Shown here piece by piece: positions 20,165 to 29,980 of a DNA stretch of 64,000 nucleotides (position 1 is the stretch's first letter; each line of letters begins with the position of its first letter). Source of the stretch: Bradyrhizobium sp. AZCC 1721 (lineage in GTDB: Bacteria; Pseudomonadota; Alphaproteobacteria; Rhizobiales; Xanthobacteraceae). A model generated the notes under the pieces. That model saw only the letters and a program-made list of their open reading frames with translations, did not search any database and had not been told where the DNA came from. The DNA lies in contig NZ_JAZHSB010000001.1 in assembly GCF_036924715.1 (NCBI RefSeq), positions 248,001 to 312,000 on the forward strand. Direction: 5' to 3'. The position numbers and the translations under genes are program-made.

Positions 20165-22680
20165 TCGGCAGCGTTACGGTGGGCGTTCTGGTCGATCGGG
20201 AAATCGCAGGTGACGGTCGTGCCTCTGCCGACGACTGAGTCGACGCGCACCTTGCCGCCATGCAGTTCGACGAACGAGCGTACCAGCGACAGGCCGAGGC
20301 CGGCGCCGCGGTGGCGCGAGCCGTGGGAGTGGCTCTCGAACCAGTCGAATACCTTGTCTTTCACCTCGGCGGGAATGCCGGGGCCGGAATCGGAGACGGT
20401 GAAGATCACGCGGTGCTCGGTTCGCCGCGCGCTGATCGTGACCGCGGCATCGTGCGGCGAGAACCCGACGGCGTTGGCAAGCAGGTTATAGAGCACTTGC
20501 ACCACGCGCCGCTCGTCGCCGGTGAAGTTGCCGATCTCAGGATCGATATCGACCTTGAGCTCGATGCGGTCGGTCGCCAGCCGGTCCTGGATGCCTTCGG
20601 CGGCGGCCTGAATGGCTTTTTCGATATTGACCGGGCCGAGCTCGAGCTTCATGGCGCCGGCATCAATGGTGGCGAGATCGAGGATGTTGTTGGTGAGCGC
20701 GAGCAGCGCGTTGGTCGACTTGGTAACGTAGTCGAGATACTCGGCCTGCTTTGGCGTCAGCGGGCCGGTCGAGGGATCGCTGAGGAAATGTGCAAAGCCG
20801 ATGATGGTGGTCAGCGGTGCGCGCAGCTCGTAGGACACGTGGTGGACGAAATCCACCTTCATCTGGTCGGCAGCTTCCAGCGCCTCGTTGCGCTCGCGCA
20901 GCGCGCGCTCGACATTTTCGGTGTCGGTGATGTCCTGGAACGTCAAAAGCGTCGCGCCGTCGGGTAGCGGCATGGTCATGCAATCCAGCACGCTGCCGTC
21001 CTTGCGCTCGAGTTTCAGCGCCACCTGCGCCCGGTTCTCGATCGCGGTGATCGCCTCGCGCAGCGCCCGCCAGGTCAGCGCGTCGTCGAACAGCGGCTTG
21101 CACCACGCTTCCACGGTCTCGATGTGGGGCTGCTCTTTGAGCGATTCCGCCGAGAGCTTCCACATTTTCAGGAAAGCGGGATTGAACAGTTCCACACGGC
21201 CGTTGCTACCGAACACGGCGACCGCTTCAGCCAGATTGTCGAGCGTTTCATGCTGGACCCGGGTCAGCCGGTCATAGCGGCGTGCGAGATCGAGGCTCTC
21301 GGTGACATTGTCGAACAGATAGGTGACGCCGCCTTCGAGGTTCGGCGTGGTGACGACGCTGACGGCGCGGCCGTCGGGCAGAAACCAGGTGTAGTTCTCC
21401 GGCTCGACGGCGCGGTAGGCGTCGTGGAGCTTGGCCTTCCAGGCACGGAAATCGGGCTGTTCGGGCAGTTTGCGCGCCGCGCGCAGCCGGTCGAGCACGC
21501 TTGAATCGTCGGGGTTGGAATCGAGGAAGGCTTGATCGAGGCCCCACAGCCGCCGGTAGGATTCGTTGTAGAAGGCAAGCCGCCGCTGGCCGTCGAATAC
21601 GGCAACCCCCGACGACAACTGGTCGAGGGTGCGGCGGTGGGCTTCCGCCATCCGCTCCATGGCGTCGCGCAACTGGGTCGCCTCGCTGGCGTCGATGGCG
21701 ATGCCGGCGCTGCCGCCGCCGAGCTTGAGCGCCTGAACATCATAGATGCGTCGCTCGCCGCCGACCACGATCGGCAGCCGCGCGGCGTAGGTGGAATTGT
21801 CGTTCAGCACCCGGCCCATCTCGGAACGCTGGTCGTTCTCCAGGAGCTCGAGGTTGCGGTAGATCGTGTCCGCGACGCTTGCGCCTTCGGTGGCCCGCAC
21901 ATAGGCCGCGTTCGCGTAACGCAGATTGCCCTCGGCGCTCTTGGCCCAGATCGGCCAGGGCGCCGCGGCGGCGAAGTTGCGCAACAACTCGGTCTCCTCC
22001 AAAAGCGTCCTGTAGCGGAGATTGGATTCGGCGAGTTCACGGCGCAAGCCGCCGAGTTCGCGAATCCGCACAATGGCTTGTCCCCCAATGGCACGGCCCA
22101 TCGCTTCGATGGCGCGGCCGCTCGAGGTGGAGAGGTTGAGCAGAAAGCCTTCGCCGGCCTCGCGCAGCGCGTCGACCGCACGGTCCATGCGCAGCGCCGG
22201 TTCCGGCGGCAGCCAGGTTCCAAAGGCGAGAATGCGTTGCGGCGAATTCGACAGTGCTTCCTGCGAGATCAGAAGCGAAGTGTCGCCGCTGATCTGGGGC
22301 CGGTTGTCCCCCGCGGCCCAGGCGATCAGGATCTGCGGCTCAGCGAATAGCAGCGCGCGCAGCCGGTCGGCCTGTACCTGCAGATCGGCGATGTCGGAGC
22401 GCAGGTCGAGTTCCGTCCGGGTGGCCCGAATGCGCGTGCGCATTAGGAGGATTGCGGCCACCACGGTAAAGCCGAGCAGCGATAGCGCCGTGGTCAGCGC
22501 CGCGAACTCCTGGTGATTGAGGGCGAACAAGGCGGAAATCGCCTGCGTGATGGTCAATTCGTCGGCCAAAGCGGGCTCCGGCAGCGCCGAGAAGGCGGTG
22601 GCGAGCGCAATCACGCCGTGGCGCGCCAGCGAGGTGCACGACAGCAGGGTTCGACGCATCGCAGCGACTACGCCCGACAT
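20161..22680 (-). CDS. divL: DivL-like sensor kinase with Tyr in place of the phospho-His
   Basis: This 839-residue membrane kinase has an N-terminal signal-like helix and a membrane segment at about 58-82, then three PAS-like domains (about 220-330, 345-460 and 475-590). A DHp helix pair (about 600-665) and a C-terminal ATPase domain (N-box LLANAVGFSP, DSGPGIP, GAGLGLSLV) follow. The H-box reads VSYELRAPL: Tyr617 replaces the phosphoacceptor His. That substitution is the hallmark of DivL, which in Caulobacter controls the kinase CckA and cell-cycle regulator CtrA. ATG at 22680 is used; a TTG four codons earlier is possible. The stop overlaps the TsaE-AmgK start. Confidence 0.88.
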   Translation of the reverse strand: MSGVVAAMRRTLLSCTSLARHGVIALATAFSALPEPALADELTITQAISALFALNHQEFAALTTALSLLGFTVVAAILLMRTRIRATRTELDLRSDIADLQVQADRLRALLFAEPQILIAWAAGDNRPQISGDTSLLISQEALSNSPQRILAFGTWLPPEPALRMDRAVDALREAGEGFLLNLSTSSGRAIEAMGRAIGGQAIVRIRELGGLRRELAESNLRYRTLLEETELLRNFAAAAPWPIWAKSAEGNLRYANAAYVRATEGASVADTIYRNLELLENDQRSEMGRVLNDNSTYAARLPIVVGGERRIYDVQALKLGGGSAGIAIDASEATQLRDAMERMAEAHRRTLDQLSSGVAVFDGQRRLAFYNESYRRLWGLDQAFLDSNPDDSSVLDRLRAARKLPEQPDFRAWKAKLHDAYRAVEPENYTWFLPDGRAVSVVTTPNLEGGVTYLFDNVTESLDLARRYDRLTRVQHETLDNLAEAVAVFGSNGRVELFNPAFLKMWKLSAESLKEQPHIETVEAWCKPLFDDALTWRALREAITAIENRAQVALKLERKDGSVLDCMTMPLPDGATLLTFQDITDTENVERALRERNEALEAADQMKVDFVHHVSYELRAPLTTIIGFAHFLSDPSTGPLTPKQAEYLDYVTKSTNALLALTNNILDLATIDAGAMKLELGPVNIEKAIQAAAEGIQDRLATDRIELKVDIDPEIGNFTGDERRVVQVLYNLLANAVGFSPHDAAVTISARRTEHRVIFTVSDSGPGIPAEVKDKVFDWFESHSHGSRHRGAGLGLSLVRSFVELHGGKVRVDSVVGRGTTVTCDFPIDQNAHRNAAE

Positions 22681-22951
22681 TATTTGCCCCAAGAACGCAT
22701 GACTGCAGGCACCACCCCCAGCGCATAATCCGCCAAAATGTGAGCGGTTTGCGTTGAGATTGTGCGCCGACTAAGGATTGAGCGCGCCCGGACACAAAAC
22801 CGGACCCCACTTTTGCTGGTCGCGCTCTACACGAATCGGGTCGAGAGTATCCCCTTCGGAAGTCGACCGGTAAGAGTCCAGACCGTGAACGCAAAACTGC
22901 CTGTGAAAAAATCAAGGCGGCGTCGTTCCGAACCGTTCAAATTGAAAGGAT

Positions 22952-23410
22952 TCAGCGGCCGGTCGAGCCAAAACCGCCACTGCCACGGCCGGTTGCCGTT
23001 AGCGAAGTGACGGGAACCAGTTCCGCTTGCACCACAGGCGCGATCACCATCTGCGCGATGCGCTCGCCGCGCTTGATTGGGAAGGGCGTATCACCGTGGT
23101 TAATCAGGAGCACGTTGATCTCGCCGCGGTAATCCGCATCCACCGTGCCGGGCGAGTTCAGCACCGTGACGCCGTGTTTGGCGGCAAGCCCGGAGCGCGG
23201 CCGCACCTGCGCCTCATATCCGGAAGGCAGCGCGATCGTGAGCGCGGTCGGCACCATCGCGAATTTTCCGGGCGGGAGGATCAGCGGCGTATCCGCCGGC
23301 ACCGCCGCGAGCAGGTCGAGCCCGGCGGCATTGGCGCTCTGATAGGCCGGCAGTGCGAGGCCTTCACCATGTGGTAGTTGGCAGACGTCGACCTTCACCA
23401 TCACGCTCAC
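22952..23410 (-). CDS. dut: Deoxyuridine 5'-triphosphate nucleotidohydrolase (dUTPase)
   Basis: Dut hydrolyses dUTP to dUMP, keeping uracil out of DNA and supplying dTMP synthesis. The 152-residue trimeric-type enzyme shows all five motifs: [38 protein letters not shown] and the C-terminal [12 protein letters not shown]. The GTG at 23410 overlaps the coaBC stop by 4 nt (GTGA) and is chosen for that coupling; an ATG at 23401 would give [10 protein letters not shown]. It ends the ubiE-ubiB-coaBC-dut run. Confidence 0.95.
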   Translation of the reverse strand: MSVMVKVDVCQLPHGEGLALPAYQSANAAGLDLLAAVPADTPLILPPGKFAMVPTALTIALPSGYEAQVRPRSGLAAKHGVTVLNSPGTVDADYRGEINVLLINHGDTPFPIKRGERIAQMVIAPVVQAELVPVTSLTATGRGSGGFGSTGR

Positions 23411-24843
23411 GAATTCTTCTCCATGGTCTGCGCAATCTTCGCCACCAGTTCGGCTGCGACCTGTTCCTTGGTCATCACCGGCCAAGACTCCACTTTAATG
23501 CTGTCGACGTTGATCTCCTCGCCATCGCGCGTCAGCAGGTGAACAGTGTTGCGGTCGCCGCCCATCACACCGGAGGCAGGCGAAACGTCATTGGCGACGA
23601 TCCAGTCGCAGCCCTTGCGCACGATCTTGGCCTTTGCATTGTCAATCAGATGTTCGGTCTCGGCGGCAAAACCGATCACCAGCGGCGGACGCTTCTCCTT
23701 CAGTTTCGAGATCGTCGCCAGAATGTCGGGATTTTCCACCAATGCGAGCTGCGGCATGCCGGAGGACGTCTTTTTTAGTTTCTGCTCGCCTTCATTGGCA
23801 ACGCGCCAGTCGGCAACGGCGGCGGCGAAGATCGCGATGTCCGCCGGCAAGGCGGCTTCCACCCGATGCAGCATGTCACGCGCCGATTCGACCCGGATCA
23901 CCGTGACGCCGGGGGGATCGCGCAAGTCGACCGGGCCGGACACCAGCGTGACGTCCGCGCCCGCGGCCTGTGCCGCGGCGGCGATGGCAAAACCCTGCTT
24001 GCCGGAGGAGCGGTTGGCGATATAGCGCACAGGATCGATCGCCTCATGCGTCGGCCCTGCCGTGATCAGCACGCGCTTGCCCGCGAGCGGACGCGGTCGC
24101 GGCGGGCGCAGGATATCGATGGCGGCGGCGGCAATCTCGACCGCCTCCGACATCCGCCCGATGCCGGCCTCATTGGACTCAGCCATTTCCCCGGCGGTGG
24201 GGCCGATCATGTGAACGCCGTCGCGGCGAAGCTGCATGACGTTGCGGCGGGTGGCGGCGTTGTTCCACATCAGGGGGTTCATCGCAGGCGCCAGCAGGAT
24301 CGGCCGGTTGGCTGCCAGCAGGATGGCGGTAGCGAGATCGTCGGCATGGCCGTGCGCCATCTTCGCCATCAGGTCGGCGGTCGCCGGCGCCACGATGATC
24401 AGATCGCATTCGCGCGCCAGCCGGATATGGCCGGCGTCGAATTCGCTCTCGGGATTGAACAGGTCCGTATAGACGCGCTCATGCGACAGCGCGCTGGCCG
24501 AAAGCGGCGTGACGAATTGCTGGGCGGCCTTGGTTAGCACGCAGCGGACGTGAATGCGTCGCTCCTTCAGCCGCCGGATCAGCTCCAGCGACTTGAACGC
24601 GGCAATGCCGCCGCCGATGATCAGGGTGACGTTCCGCGTGCTGGAGGCGCTGGCCGACGGCGCTGCCTGTGCGTGGGCCTCTGCGGAGGGTGGTGTGGCG
24701 CCTGATAGTTCGGGACGCCCTTGGACTAGTTCTCCCAGGATGACCCGGACTTCCTCTTCGACGGAGCGGCCGTTTCCCGCCGACCGGAGTCGCAAATAGG
24801 CTTTGACGGCTTCATCGAGTTTTCGGATGGTCAGGCTGGCCAT
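23407..24843 (-). CDS. coaBC: CoaBC with an N-terminal FitA-like DNA-binding segment
   Basis: CoaBC makes 4'-phosphopantetheine from phosphopantothenate and cysteine for coenzyme A. The 478-residue protein has a CoaC decarboxylase part (about 71-245; [14 protein letters not shown], His139 in [15 protein letters not shown]) and a CoaB ligase part (about 255-475; [23 protein letters not shown]). Two things are odd. Residues 1-40 ([12 protein letters not shown]...[12 protein letters not shown]) match the ribbon-helix-helix of FitA-type antitoxins and are joined by an Ala/Pro/Ser linker. Second, the CoaC flap reads [12 protein letters not shown], with Ser223 where E. coli has the catalytic Cys158. 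ATG at 24843 is used. The upstream frame stays open only because ubiB is shifted. Confidence 0.92.
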   Translation of the reverse strand: MASLTIRKLDEAVKAYLRLRSAGNGRSVEEEVRVILGELVQGRPELSGATPPSAEAHAQAAPSASASSTRNVTLIIGGGIAAFKSLELIRRLKERRIHVRCVLTKAAQQFVTPLSASALSHERVYTDLFNPESEFDAGHIRLARECDLIIVAPATADLMAKMAHGHADDLATAILLAANRPILLAPAMNPLMWNNAATRRNVMQLRRDGVHMIGPTAGEMAESNEAGIGRMSEAVEIAAAAIDILRPPRPRPLAGKRVLITAGPTHEAIDPVRYIANRSSGKQGFAIAAAAQAAGADVTLVSGPVDLRDPPGVTVIRVESARDMLHRVEAALPADIAIFAAAVADWRVANEGEQKLKKTSSGMPQLALVENPDILATISKLKEKRPPLVIGFAAETEHLIDNAKAKIVRKGCDWIVANDVSPASGVMGGDRNTVHLLTRDGEEINVDSIKVESWPVMTKEQVAAELVAKIAQTMEKNS

Positions 24844-24902
24844 AGGGCGGCCTCCGGCAAAAACTATGCAGTCAATGCTAGCACGATATGCTGGCATTGC
24901 AA

Positions 24903-26478
24903 TCACAACTGCAGGATCGCAAGCAGAATTCCGATAAAGGTCGCCGCAATGATCCAGAGCGCCACCGTGCGCCAACGGCTCTTGCGGCCTTCGGCACGGG
25001 CCCAGGGCCGCAATAGTCTCCGGCGACAGCGTCAGGCCCTCGCGGGTCATCTTTTCCATGTTCTCAATCACGGCGACCGCCCGCGAGGCGATCGCCGGCA
25101 GGCCCGTCATCACGCGGCCGAGTTCGCCGGCGCCGGTCATGGCGCCCTGAACCCGCCCGAGCGGGCCGAGATTGCGCTCGATCCATTCGCGCACCACCGG
25201 ATCGGCCACCTTCCAGATATCGAGCTTGGGGTCGAAGCCGCGCGCGACGCCTTCGACCACCACCATGGTCTTCTGCAGCAGGATCAGTTCGGGCCGGGTC
25301 TGCATGTCGAACAGGCCGGTGACCTCGAGCAGCAGGGTCAACAGCTTCGCCATCGAGATTTCTTCGGCGGTGCGGTTGTGGATCGGCTCGCCGATGGCGC
25401 GGATGGCCTGCGCGAAATTTTCCACCGAATGATGCCCCGGCACGTAGCCGGCCTCGAAATGGACTTCCGCGACGCGGCGGTAGTCGCGCGTGATGAAGCC
25501 CAAGAGAATTTCGGCGAGGAAGCGCCGCTCCTTCACGCCGAGCCGGCCCATGATGCCGAAATCGACCGCCACAAGCCGTCCGGTGTCGTCGAGAAACAGA
25601 TTGCCGGGATGCATATCGGCATGAAAGAAGCCATCGCGCAGCGCGTGGCGCAGGAAGCTCTGGATCACCTTGCGCCCAAGGTCGGGCAAATCGACCTGCG
25701 CTGCTTCGAGGCGCGCATGGTCGTTCAGTGCGATGCCGTCGATCCACTCCATCGTCAGCACGTTATGGGTGGTGCGGTCCCAGTCGACCGCTGGCACGCG
25801 GAAATCCGGATCGTCGCGGGTGTTCTCCGCCATCTCGGAAAGAGCGGCAGCCTCAAGCCGCAGGTCCATCTCCATCGCGACCGTGCGCGACATCGTGTTG
25901 ATGACCTCGATCAGCCGCAGCCGCCGCGCTTCGGCCGAATGCGCTTCCGCGTTGTGCGCGACAAAGAAGAAGTCGGAGAGGTCGCGGCGAAAGCGCGAGG
26001 CGACGTTGGGCCGGAGCACCTTTACCGCGACCGGCCGGCGCACGCCATTGCGCTCGATCTCGCCGCGATGCACCTGCGCGATGGACGCAGCGGCGACCGC
26101 CGGGCCGAGGCTGACAAAGGCCTTAGCCACCGAGCGTTCCAGCGACAGTGCGATCACCGCCTCCGCTTCACTTTGCGAAAACGGCGGCAGCCGGTCCTGC
26201 AGGCTTTCCAGGTCGCGCGCCATCGCAACCCCGACCACGTCAGGGCGGGTCGCCAGAAACTGCCCGAGCTTGAGGTAGGCCGGTCCCAGTCGCGTCAGCG
26301 CGCGGGATAGCCGTGGGCCGGATTTGGCACCGGGCCGTTCGATCAATCGCGCCAGCCGCAGCGCGAGCTGCCCGGGCGCCGGCACCAGGCTCGGATCGAC
26401 GACGCCGAACACGCCCTCGCGCGCGAACACGTAAGCGGCGCGGACAAGCCGCGCGATGTGGGTCGCCGCAGAAATCAC
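24903..26478 (-). CDS. ubiB: UbiB kinase-like protein, frameshifted near its 3' end
   Basis: UbiB is an atypical kinase/ATPase required for ubiquinone synthesis at the inner membrane. GTG at 26478 overlaps the ubiE stop by 4 nt. Motifs present are [12 protein letters not shown] (KxGQ, Lys70), [10 protein letters not shown] and VAVDFGIMG. The frame is intact to about residue 491 ([11 protein letters not shown]). There, GGGCCC at 24998-25003 carries one base more than needed. Reading past it in the +1 frame restores [16 protein letters not shown] and a hydrophobic C-terminal helix ending at the TGA 24905-24903. One base fewer gives exactly 524 codons plus stop. In the present frame translation would run on into coaBC. 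It is either a sequencing error or a real mutation. Confidence 0.85.
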
Positions 26479-27236
26479 AAGCGCCAGCCCGAATGCAGCG
26501 CCACGATCCCGCCGGACAGGCTTTCCCACTTCACCCGCGCAAAGCCGGCGCCGCGGATCATCTCGGCAAATACATTGGGCCGGGGAAATTTCCGGATCGA
26601 TTCGACGAGATACTGATAGGATTCGGCATCGCCGGTCACGGCGCGGCCGAGCGGTGGGATCACCTTGAACGAGAACTGGTCGTACAGCCAGTCCAGTCCG
26701 GGAACGTCGACGGTGGAGAATTCCAGACAAAGGAATCGGCTGCCCGGCCGCAGCACGCGATAAGCTTCGCGCAGCGCAACATCGATCCGCGGCACGTTGC
26801 GAATGCCGAAGGCGATCGTGTAGGCGTCGAACGAGCGATCCGGGAAAGCCAGCGTCTCGGCATTGCCTTCGACGAAAGACACCTGATGGTCGAGATGCTG
26901 CGCCAGCGCGCGGTTGTGACCCACTTCCAGCATATCCGTATTGATGTCGCAGACGGTGGCGCGGAAGCCAAAGCCTGCGGCCTTGGCCGCGCGGAAGGCG
27001 ATGTCGCCGGTGCCGCCGGCGACATCAAGCAGCGCAAACGGCGCATCACTTTTCGGCGGATTGAGCGCCGTGATCATGATGTCTTTCCAGACCCGGTGCA
27101 GGCCCGCCGACATCAGGTCGTTCATCAGGTCATAGCGCCTTGCCACGCTGTGAAACACGTCGTTCACCAGCGACTGCTTGTCCCCTAAGGGCACGTCCCT
27201 GAAGCCAAAATGGGTGGTTTGATCCGGCCGATCCAT
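26475..27236 (-). CDS. ubiE: Bifunctional demethylmenaquinone/ubiquinone methyltransferase
   Basis: UbiE is the SAM-dependent C-methyltransferase of ubiquinone (and menaquinone) synthesis. It has 253 residues with the signature [20 protein letters not shown] motif [12 protein letters not shown] (69-79), and the family motifs [13 protein letters not shown] and [13 protein letters not shown]. It opens the ubiE-ubiB-coaBC-dut run; its TGA overlaps the ubiB GTG. It is divergent from mutM across 79 bases. Confidence 0.96.
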   Translation of the reverse strand: MDRPDQTTHFGFRDVPLGDKQSLVNDVFHSVARRYDLMNDLMSAGLHRVWKDIMITALNPPKSDAPFALLDVAGGTGDIAFRAAKAAGFGFRATVCDINTDMLEVGHNRALAQHLDHQVSFVEGNAETLAFPDRSFDAYTIAFGIRNVPRIDVALREAYRVLRPGSRFLCLEFSTVDVPGLDWLYDQFSFKVIPPLGRAVTGDAESYQYLVESIRKFPRPNVFAEMIRGAGFARVKWESLSGGIVALHSGWRL

Positions 27237-27315
27237 TAGATGTACTCCACTACCGGACCATAGCGCGCCCGTCGCAATGGCGCTATCACGTCACCTCAAT
27301 AAGGTGAATGCCTGC

Positions 27316-28197
27316 ATGCCTGAATTGCCCGAAGTTGAGACCGTCCGCCGCGGCCTGCAACCCGCCATGGAGGGGTCGAAAATCCTCAAGGCGGAAGCCC
27401 GGCGCAAGGATTTGCGGTTTCCCTTTCAAAAAGACTTTATCGCTCGGCTGGAGGGCCAGACGGTGACCGGCCTTGGCCGCCGCGCCAAATATCTGATGGC
27501 GGACCTTACCTCCGGCGACGTGCTGCTGATGCATCTGGGCATGTCCGGCTCGTTCCGGGTGCTCGATGGCGGCGCTAACAATGCGCCCGGCCAATTCCAC
27601 CATCCGCGCAGCGAGGACCGCGCGCATGATCACGTGGTGTTTCACATGTCGTCGGGCAGGTCCGTCGTGTTCAACGATCCGCGCCGCTTCGGTTACATGA
27701 AGATTATTGCCCGCAACGTGCTGGAGGATGAACCGCTATTGAAGGGTCTCGGGCCCGAGCCGCTCGGCAACGAATTCGACGCCGCGATGCTGGCGCGGTC
27801 CTGCTTCAACAAGAAGACCAGCCTGAAGGCCGCGCTGCTCGACCAGCGCGTGGTTGCCGGCCTCGGCAATATCTACGTCTGTGAGGCACTGTACCGCTCA
27901 CACCTCTCACCGCGCAGGTTGGCGGCGACGCTGGCAACCAAGAAGGGCGAGCCGACCGATCACGCCGGGCGGCTGGTGAATGCAATTCACACAGTGCTCA
28001 ATCAGGCGATCAAGGCGGGAGGCTCCTCGATCAACGATCATCGGCTGACCTCGGGCGAACTCGGCTATTTCCAGCACTCGTTCCAGGTCTATGATCGCGA
28101 GGGCGAGAAGTGCCAAACTAAAGGCTGCGGCGGTGTCGTGCGACGCTTCGTACAGAACGGCCGTTCAACCTTCTGGTGTCCGAAATGTCAGAAATGA
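27316..28197 (+). CDS. mutM: Formamidopyrimidine-DNA glycosylase
   Basis: MutM (Fpg) removes 8-oxoguanine and formamidopyrimidines and cuts at the abasic site. The family needs a free N-terminal proline, so ATG at 27316 (MPELPEVE, Pro2/Glu3) is certain although the frame opens 39 bases earlier. The 293-residue protein has the catalytic Lys58 in RRAKYL, the H2TH motif region [14 protein letters not shown], and a C-terminal four-cysteine zinc finger (CQTKGC...FWCPKC). The stop overlaps an acetyltransferase start by 4 nt. Confidence 0.97.
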   Translation: MPELPEVETVRRGLQPAMEGSKILKAEARRKDLRFPFQKDFIARLEGQTVTGLGRRAKYLMADLTSGDVLLMHLGMSGSFRVLDGGANNAPGQFHHPRSEDRAHDHVVFHMSSGRSVVFNDPRRFGYMKIIARNVLEDEPLLKGLGPEPLGNEFDAAMLARSCFNKKTSLKAALLDQRVVAGLGNIYVCEALYRSHLSPRRLAATLATKKGEPTDHAGRLVNAIHTVLNQAIKAGGSSINDHRLTSGELGYFQHSFQVYDREGEKCQTKGCGGVVRRFVQNGRSTFWCPKCQK

Positions 28198-28751
28198 CCA
28201 TCACGCCGACGCTCGAAACGAGGCGACTGATCTTGCGGCCGCTGGCGCTATCCGATGCGCCGGCGATCCAACGTCATTTCAACAACTGGAATATCATCCA
28301 GCATCTCGCATCGGTTGTCCCCTGGCCATATCCGGAGGACGGCGCGACCACTTTCATTACGAGGGAGTTGGAGAGGGTTGCCGCAGGGGAAGAGATCTAT
28401 AATTGGATGCTGGTGTTGCGCGGCGGTGATGGCGAGGCGATCGGGAATATTCGCTTTCGCCCGAGGGCGGATAATGCGAAGGGCAACCGGGGCTTCTGGC
28501 TCGCGGAGCGCTATTGGAATCAAGGCCTGATGAGCGAAGCCGTCGCGGAGGTGAACAATTTCGTCTTCGGCGTACTCGGCCTCGAGGTTTTCTACGTCTG
28601 TAACGCGGTAACCAATGAGGCATCGCGCCGGGTCAAGCAAAAGACCGGTGCCGAATTGGTCGGCTACACCGAGCTCGCCCATCACAACGGCCAGACGCTG
28701 GCGGAACGATGGCGTGTGACGCGGGAACAATGGCTGCGCCGGAACAGGTAG
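28194..28751 (+). CDS. GNAT acetyltransferase, RimJ/RimL-like
   Basis: The 185-residue protein has the RimJ/RimL-type N-acetyltransferase fold: [12 protein letters not shown] at the start, the acetyl-CoA region [18 protein letters not shown], and [16 protein letters not shown] near the end. The target is unknown; relatives acetylate ribosomal proteins or small molecules. ATG at 28194 overlaps the mutM stop (ATGA) and is preferred over ATG 28185 or GTG 28176. It is probably co-transcribed with mutM. Confidence 0.82.
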   Translation: MTITPTLETRRLILRPLALSDAPAIQRHFNNWNIIQHLASVVPWPYPEDGATTFITRELERVAAGEEIYNWMLVLRGGDGEAIGNIRFRPRADNAKGNRGFWLAERYWNQGLMSEAVAEVNNFVFGVLGLEVFYVCNAVTNEASRRVKQKTGAELVGYTELAHHNGQTLAERWRVTREQWLRRNR

Positions 28752-28758
28752 GCGGAGC

Positions 28759-28795
28759 GAAGCAATCCAGCGGGGCTGGTCGACTGGATTGCTTC
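28759..28795. repeat. 12-bp perfect inverted repeat between convergent genes
   Basis: GAAGCAATCCAG (28759-28770) and CTGGATTGCTTC (28784-28795) form a perfect 12-bp stem with a 13-base loop. It lies between the ends of the GNAT gene and the ParA-like gene, so it could terminate or protect both transcripts. Elements with GCAATCCAG arms are, from memory, common in Bradyrhizobium intergenic DNA. Confidence 0.65.
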
Positions 28796-28836
28796 CGTCT
28801 TCGCCTCGCGCAATGACGCTGTGCGAATCGGGAATG

Positions 28837-29604
28837 TCAGACTCGAGCCGGCGCTCTCAGGAAGAGAGCGCTGTCGTTCGCGATGACCGGCAGCGCAGCC
28901 ATAGCCGGAAGTATCGCAGGCGTTTCCACCAACTCCTCGATAATCGGCTCGTCGCCGGCCGCTGCCATATTGCCGAGTTGCACTTCGATCCACTGCCACA
29001 GAGCGCGGATTTCCTCGGCAGATTTGCCGCACGGCGCGTATTCGCAGACCGCAAGTCCGGCGCTGAGCGCATCCTGATGATCGTTGCGCATCACGACGAA
29101 GGGTTTGGCAAGGATATCGCCGATGTCGAGCGCGGCCTCGTCGCTCAGCGCGGTCTCCGCGCTGGTGAGGCGCGTGCCCCGGATCGGCGTCTGGTTCAGG
29201 ACATAGGCGAACGGCTTGCGCCAGGCCCTGACGACGCTGAGCGTCGGGGCGGTCGCCTCAATGTCCGCGATGCTCGGGCGCGTCGGGATCAGGCAGAAAT
29301 CCGCATAACGAATCGCTGAATTGGTCGCGGCGCTGACGCCGCCGGCGGTATCCACGATCGCTACCGTCACGCCCTCGCGGTCGAGCGATTGCAGGCGTTG
29401 CTCGACCTCCCTGGCGGCATAGACCGGCTCGACGACCGGCGCGGCATAGGGGCGGCGGCGCTTCCAATTGGAAAGGGTGCCCTGCGAGTCCGTCTCGATC
29501 AGGCGGACATTGTGCCCGGCCCGGATGGCGGCAAGCGCAAGGCTGATGGCGAGCGTGCTTTTGCCGGAGCCACCCTTCTGGGTGGCCAATACGATCGTCT
29601 GCAT
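28837..29604 (-). CDS. Orphan ParA/MinD-type ATPase
   Basis: The 255-residue P-loop ATPase has the deviant Walker A KGGSGKSTLA (residues 10-19, with the signature lysine at 10), the A' region LIETDSQGTL and Walker B VAIVDTAGG. It belongs to the ParA/MinD superfamily that positions plasmids, chromosomes or large complexes. No ParB-like or MinC/MinE-like partner and no parS-like repeats were seen next to it, so the cargo is unknown. The C-terminal stretch (about 215-255) is less conserved and hydrophobic. Confidence 0.82.
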   Translation of the reverse strand: MQTIVLATQKGGSGKSTLAISLALAAIRAGHNVRLIETDSQGTLSNWKRRRPYAAPVVEPVYAAREVEQRLQSLDREGVTVAIVDTAGGVSAATNSAIRYADFCLIPTRPSIADIEATAPTLSVVRAWRKPFAYVLNQTPIRGTRLTSAETALSDEAALDIGDILAKPFVVMRNDHQDALSAGLAVCEYAPCGKSAEEIRALWQWIEVQLGNMAAAGDEPIIEELVETPAILPAMAALPVIANDSALFLRAPARV

Positions 29605-29980
29605 TTCAGATCCTTTGGATGGCTTTCAGGCATTTTGGTTACGGCACACGAGCCGCGCCGCATTCTGCGACGCCGAGTTACGCGCTCGTTCAGACGTGCC
29701 CAGCCCGATCCAAAGGTCAGGGGATCGCGGTAGTCCGAATCAGTCAGCTTGCAATGATGCCCGATTATGGAAGTGTGGTCATCCGGGCAAATACTGCCGT
29801 GCGGCGCATCGGCGCCCGATCATCGACGGCATGGCCCATATACGGCTGGCCGATGGCCGCCACCATGCCACTCGCCGACGTCATGCGGCCTGCTGGCGTG
29901 CGGACGGCACACCCGGCGGTATAGGTCCCGGCTCTGCGGTGCACCGCTGACGCGCTGCACCGCGTCCGGGACACGAACTC
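29605..29980. other. Gene-free stretch upstream of the ParA-like gene
   Basis: This 376-base stretch separates the ParA-like gene from the end of the protease-like gene on the same strand. Only short overlapping frames without family resemblance or ribosome-binding sites occur. No clear hairpin, repeat or RNA gene was recognised. It should hold the promoter for the ParA-like gene. Confidence 0.5.

Noticed and set aside
24949..26310. A 453-codon plus-strand frame opposite ubiB
   Set aside because: The minus strand encodes recognisable UbiB motifs; the opposite frame has none.
23407..26730. A single 1107-residue protein joining UbiB and CoaBC
   Set aside because: The junction segment does not resemble either family, while the +1 frame restores the UbiB C-terminal helix; a frameshift explains the joined frame better than a true fusion.
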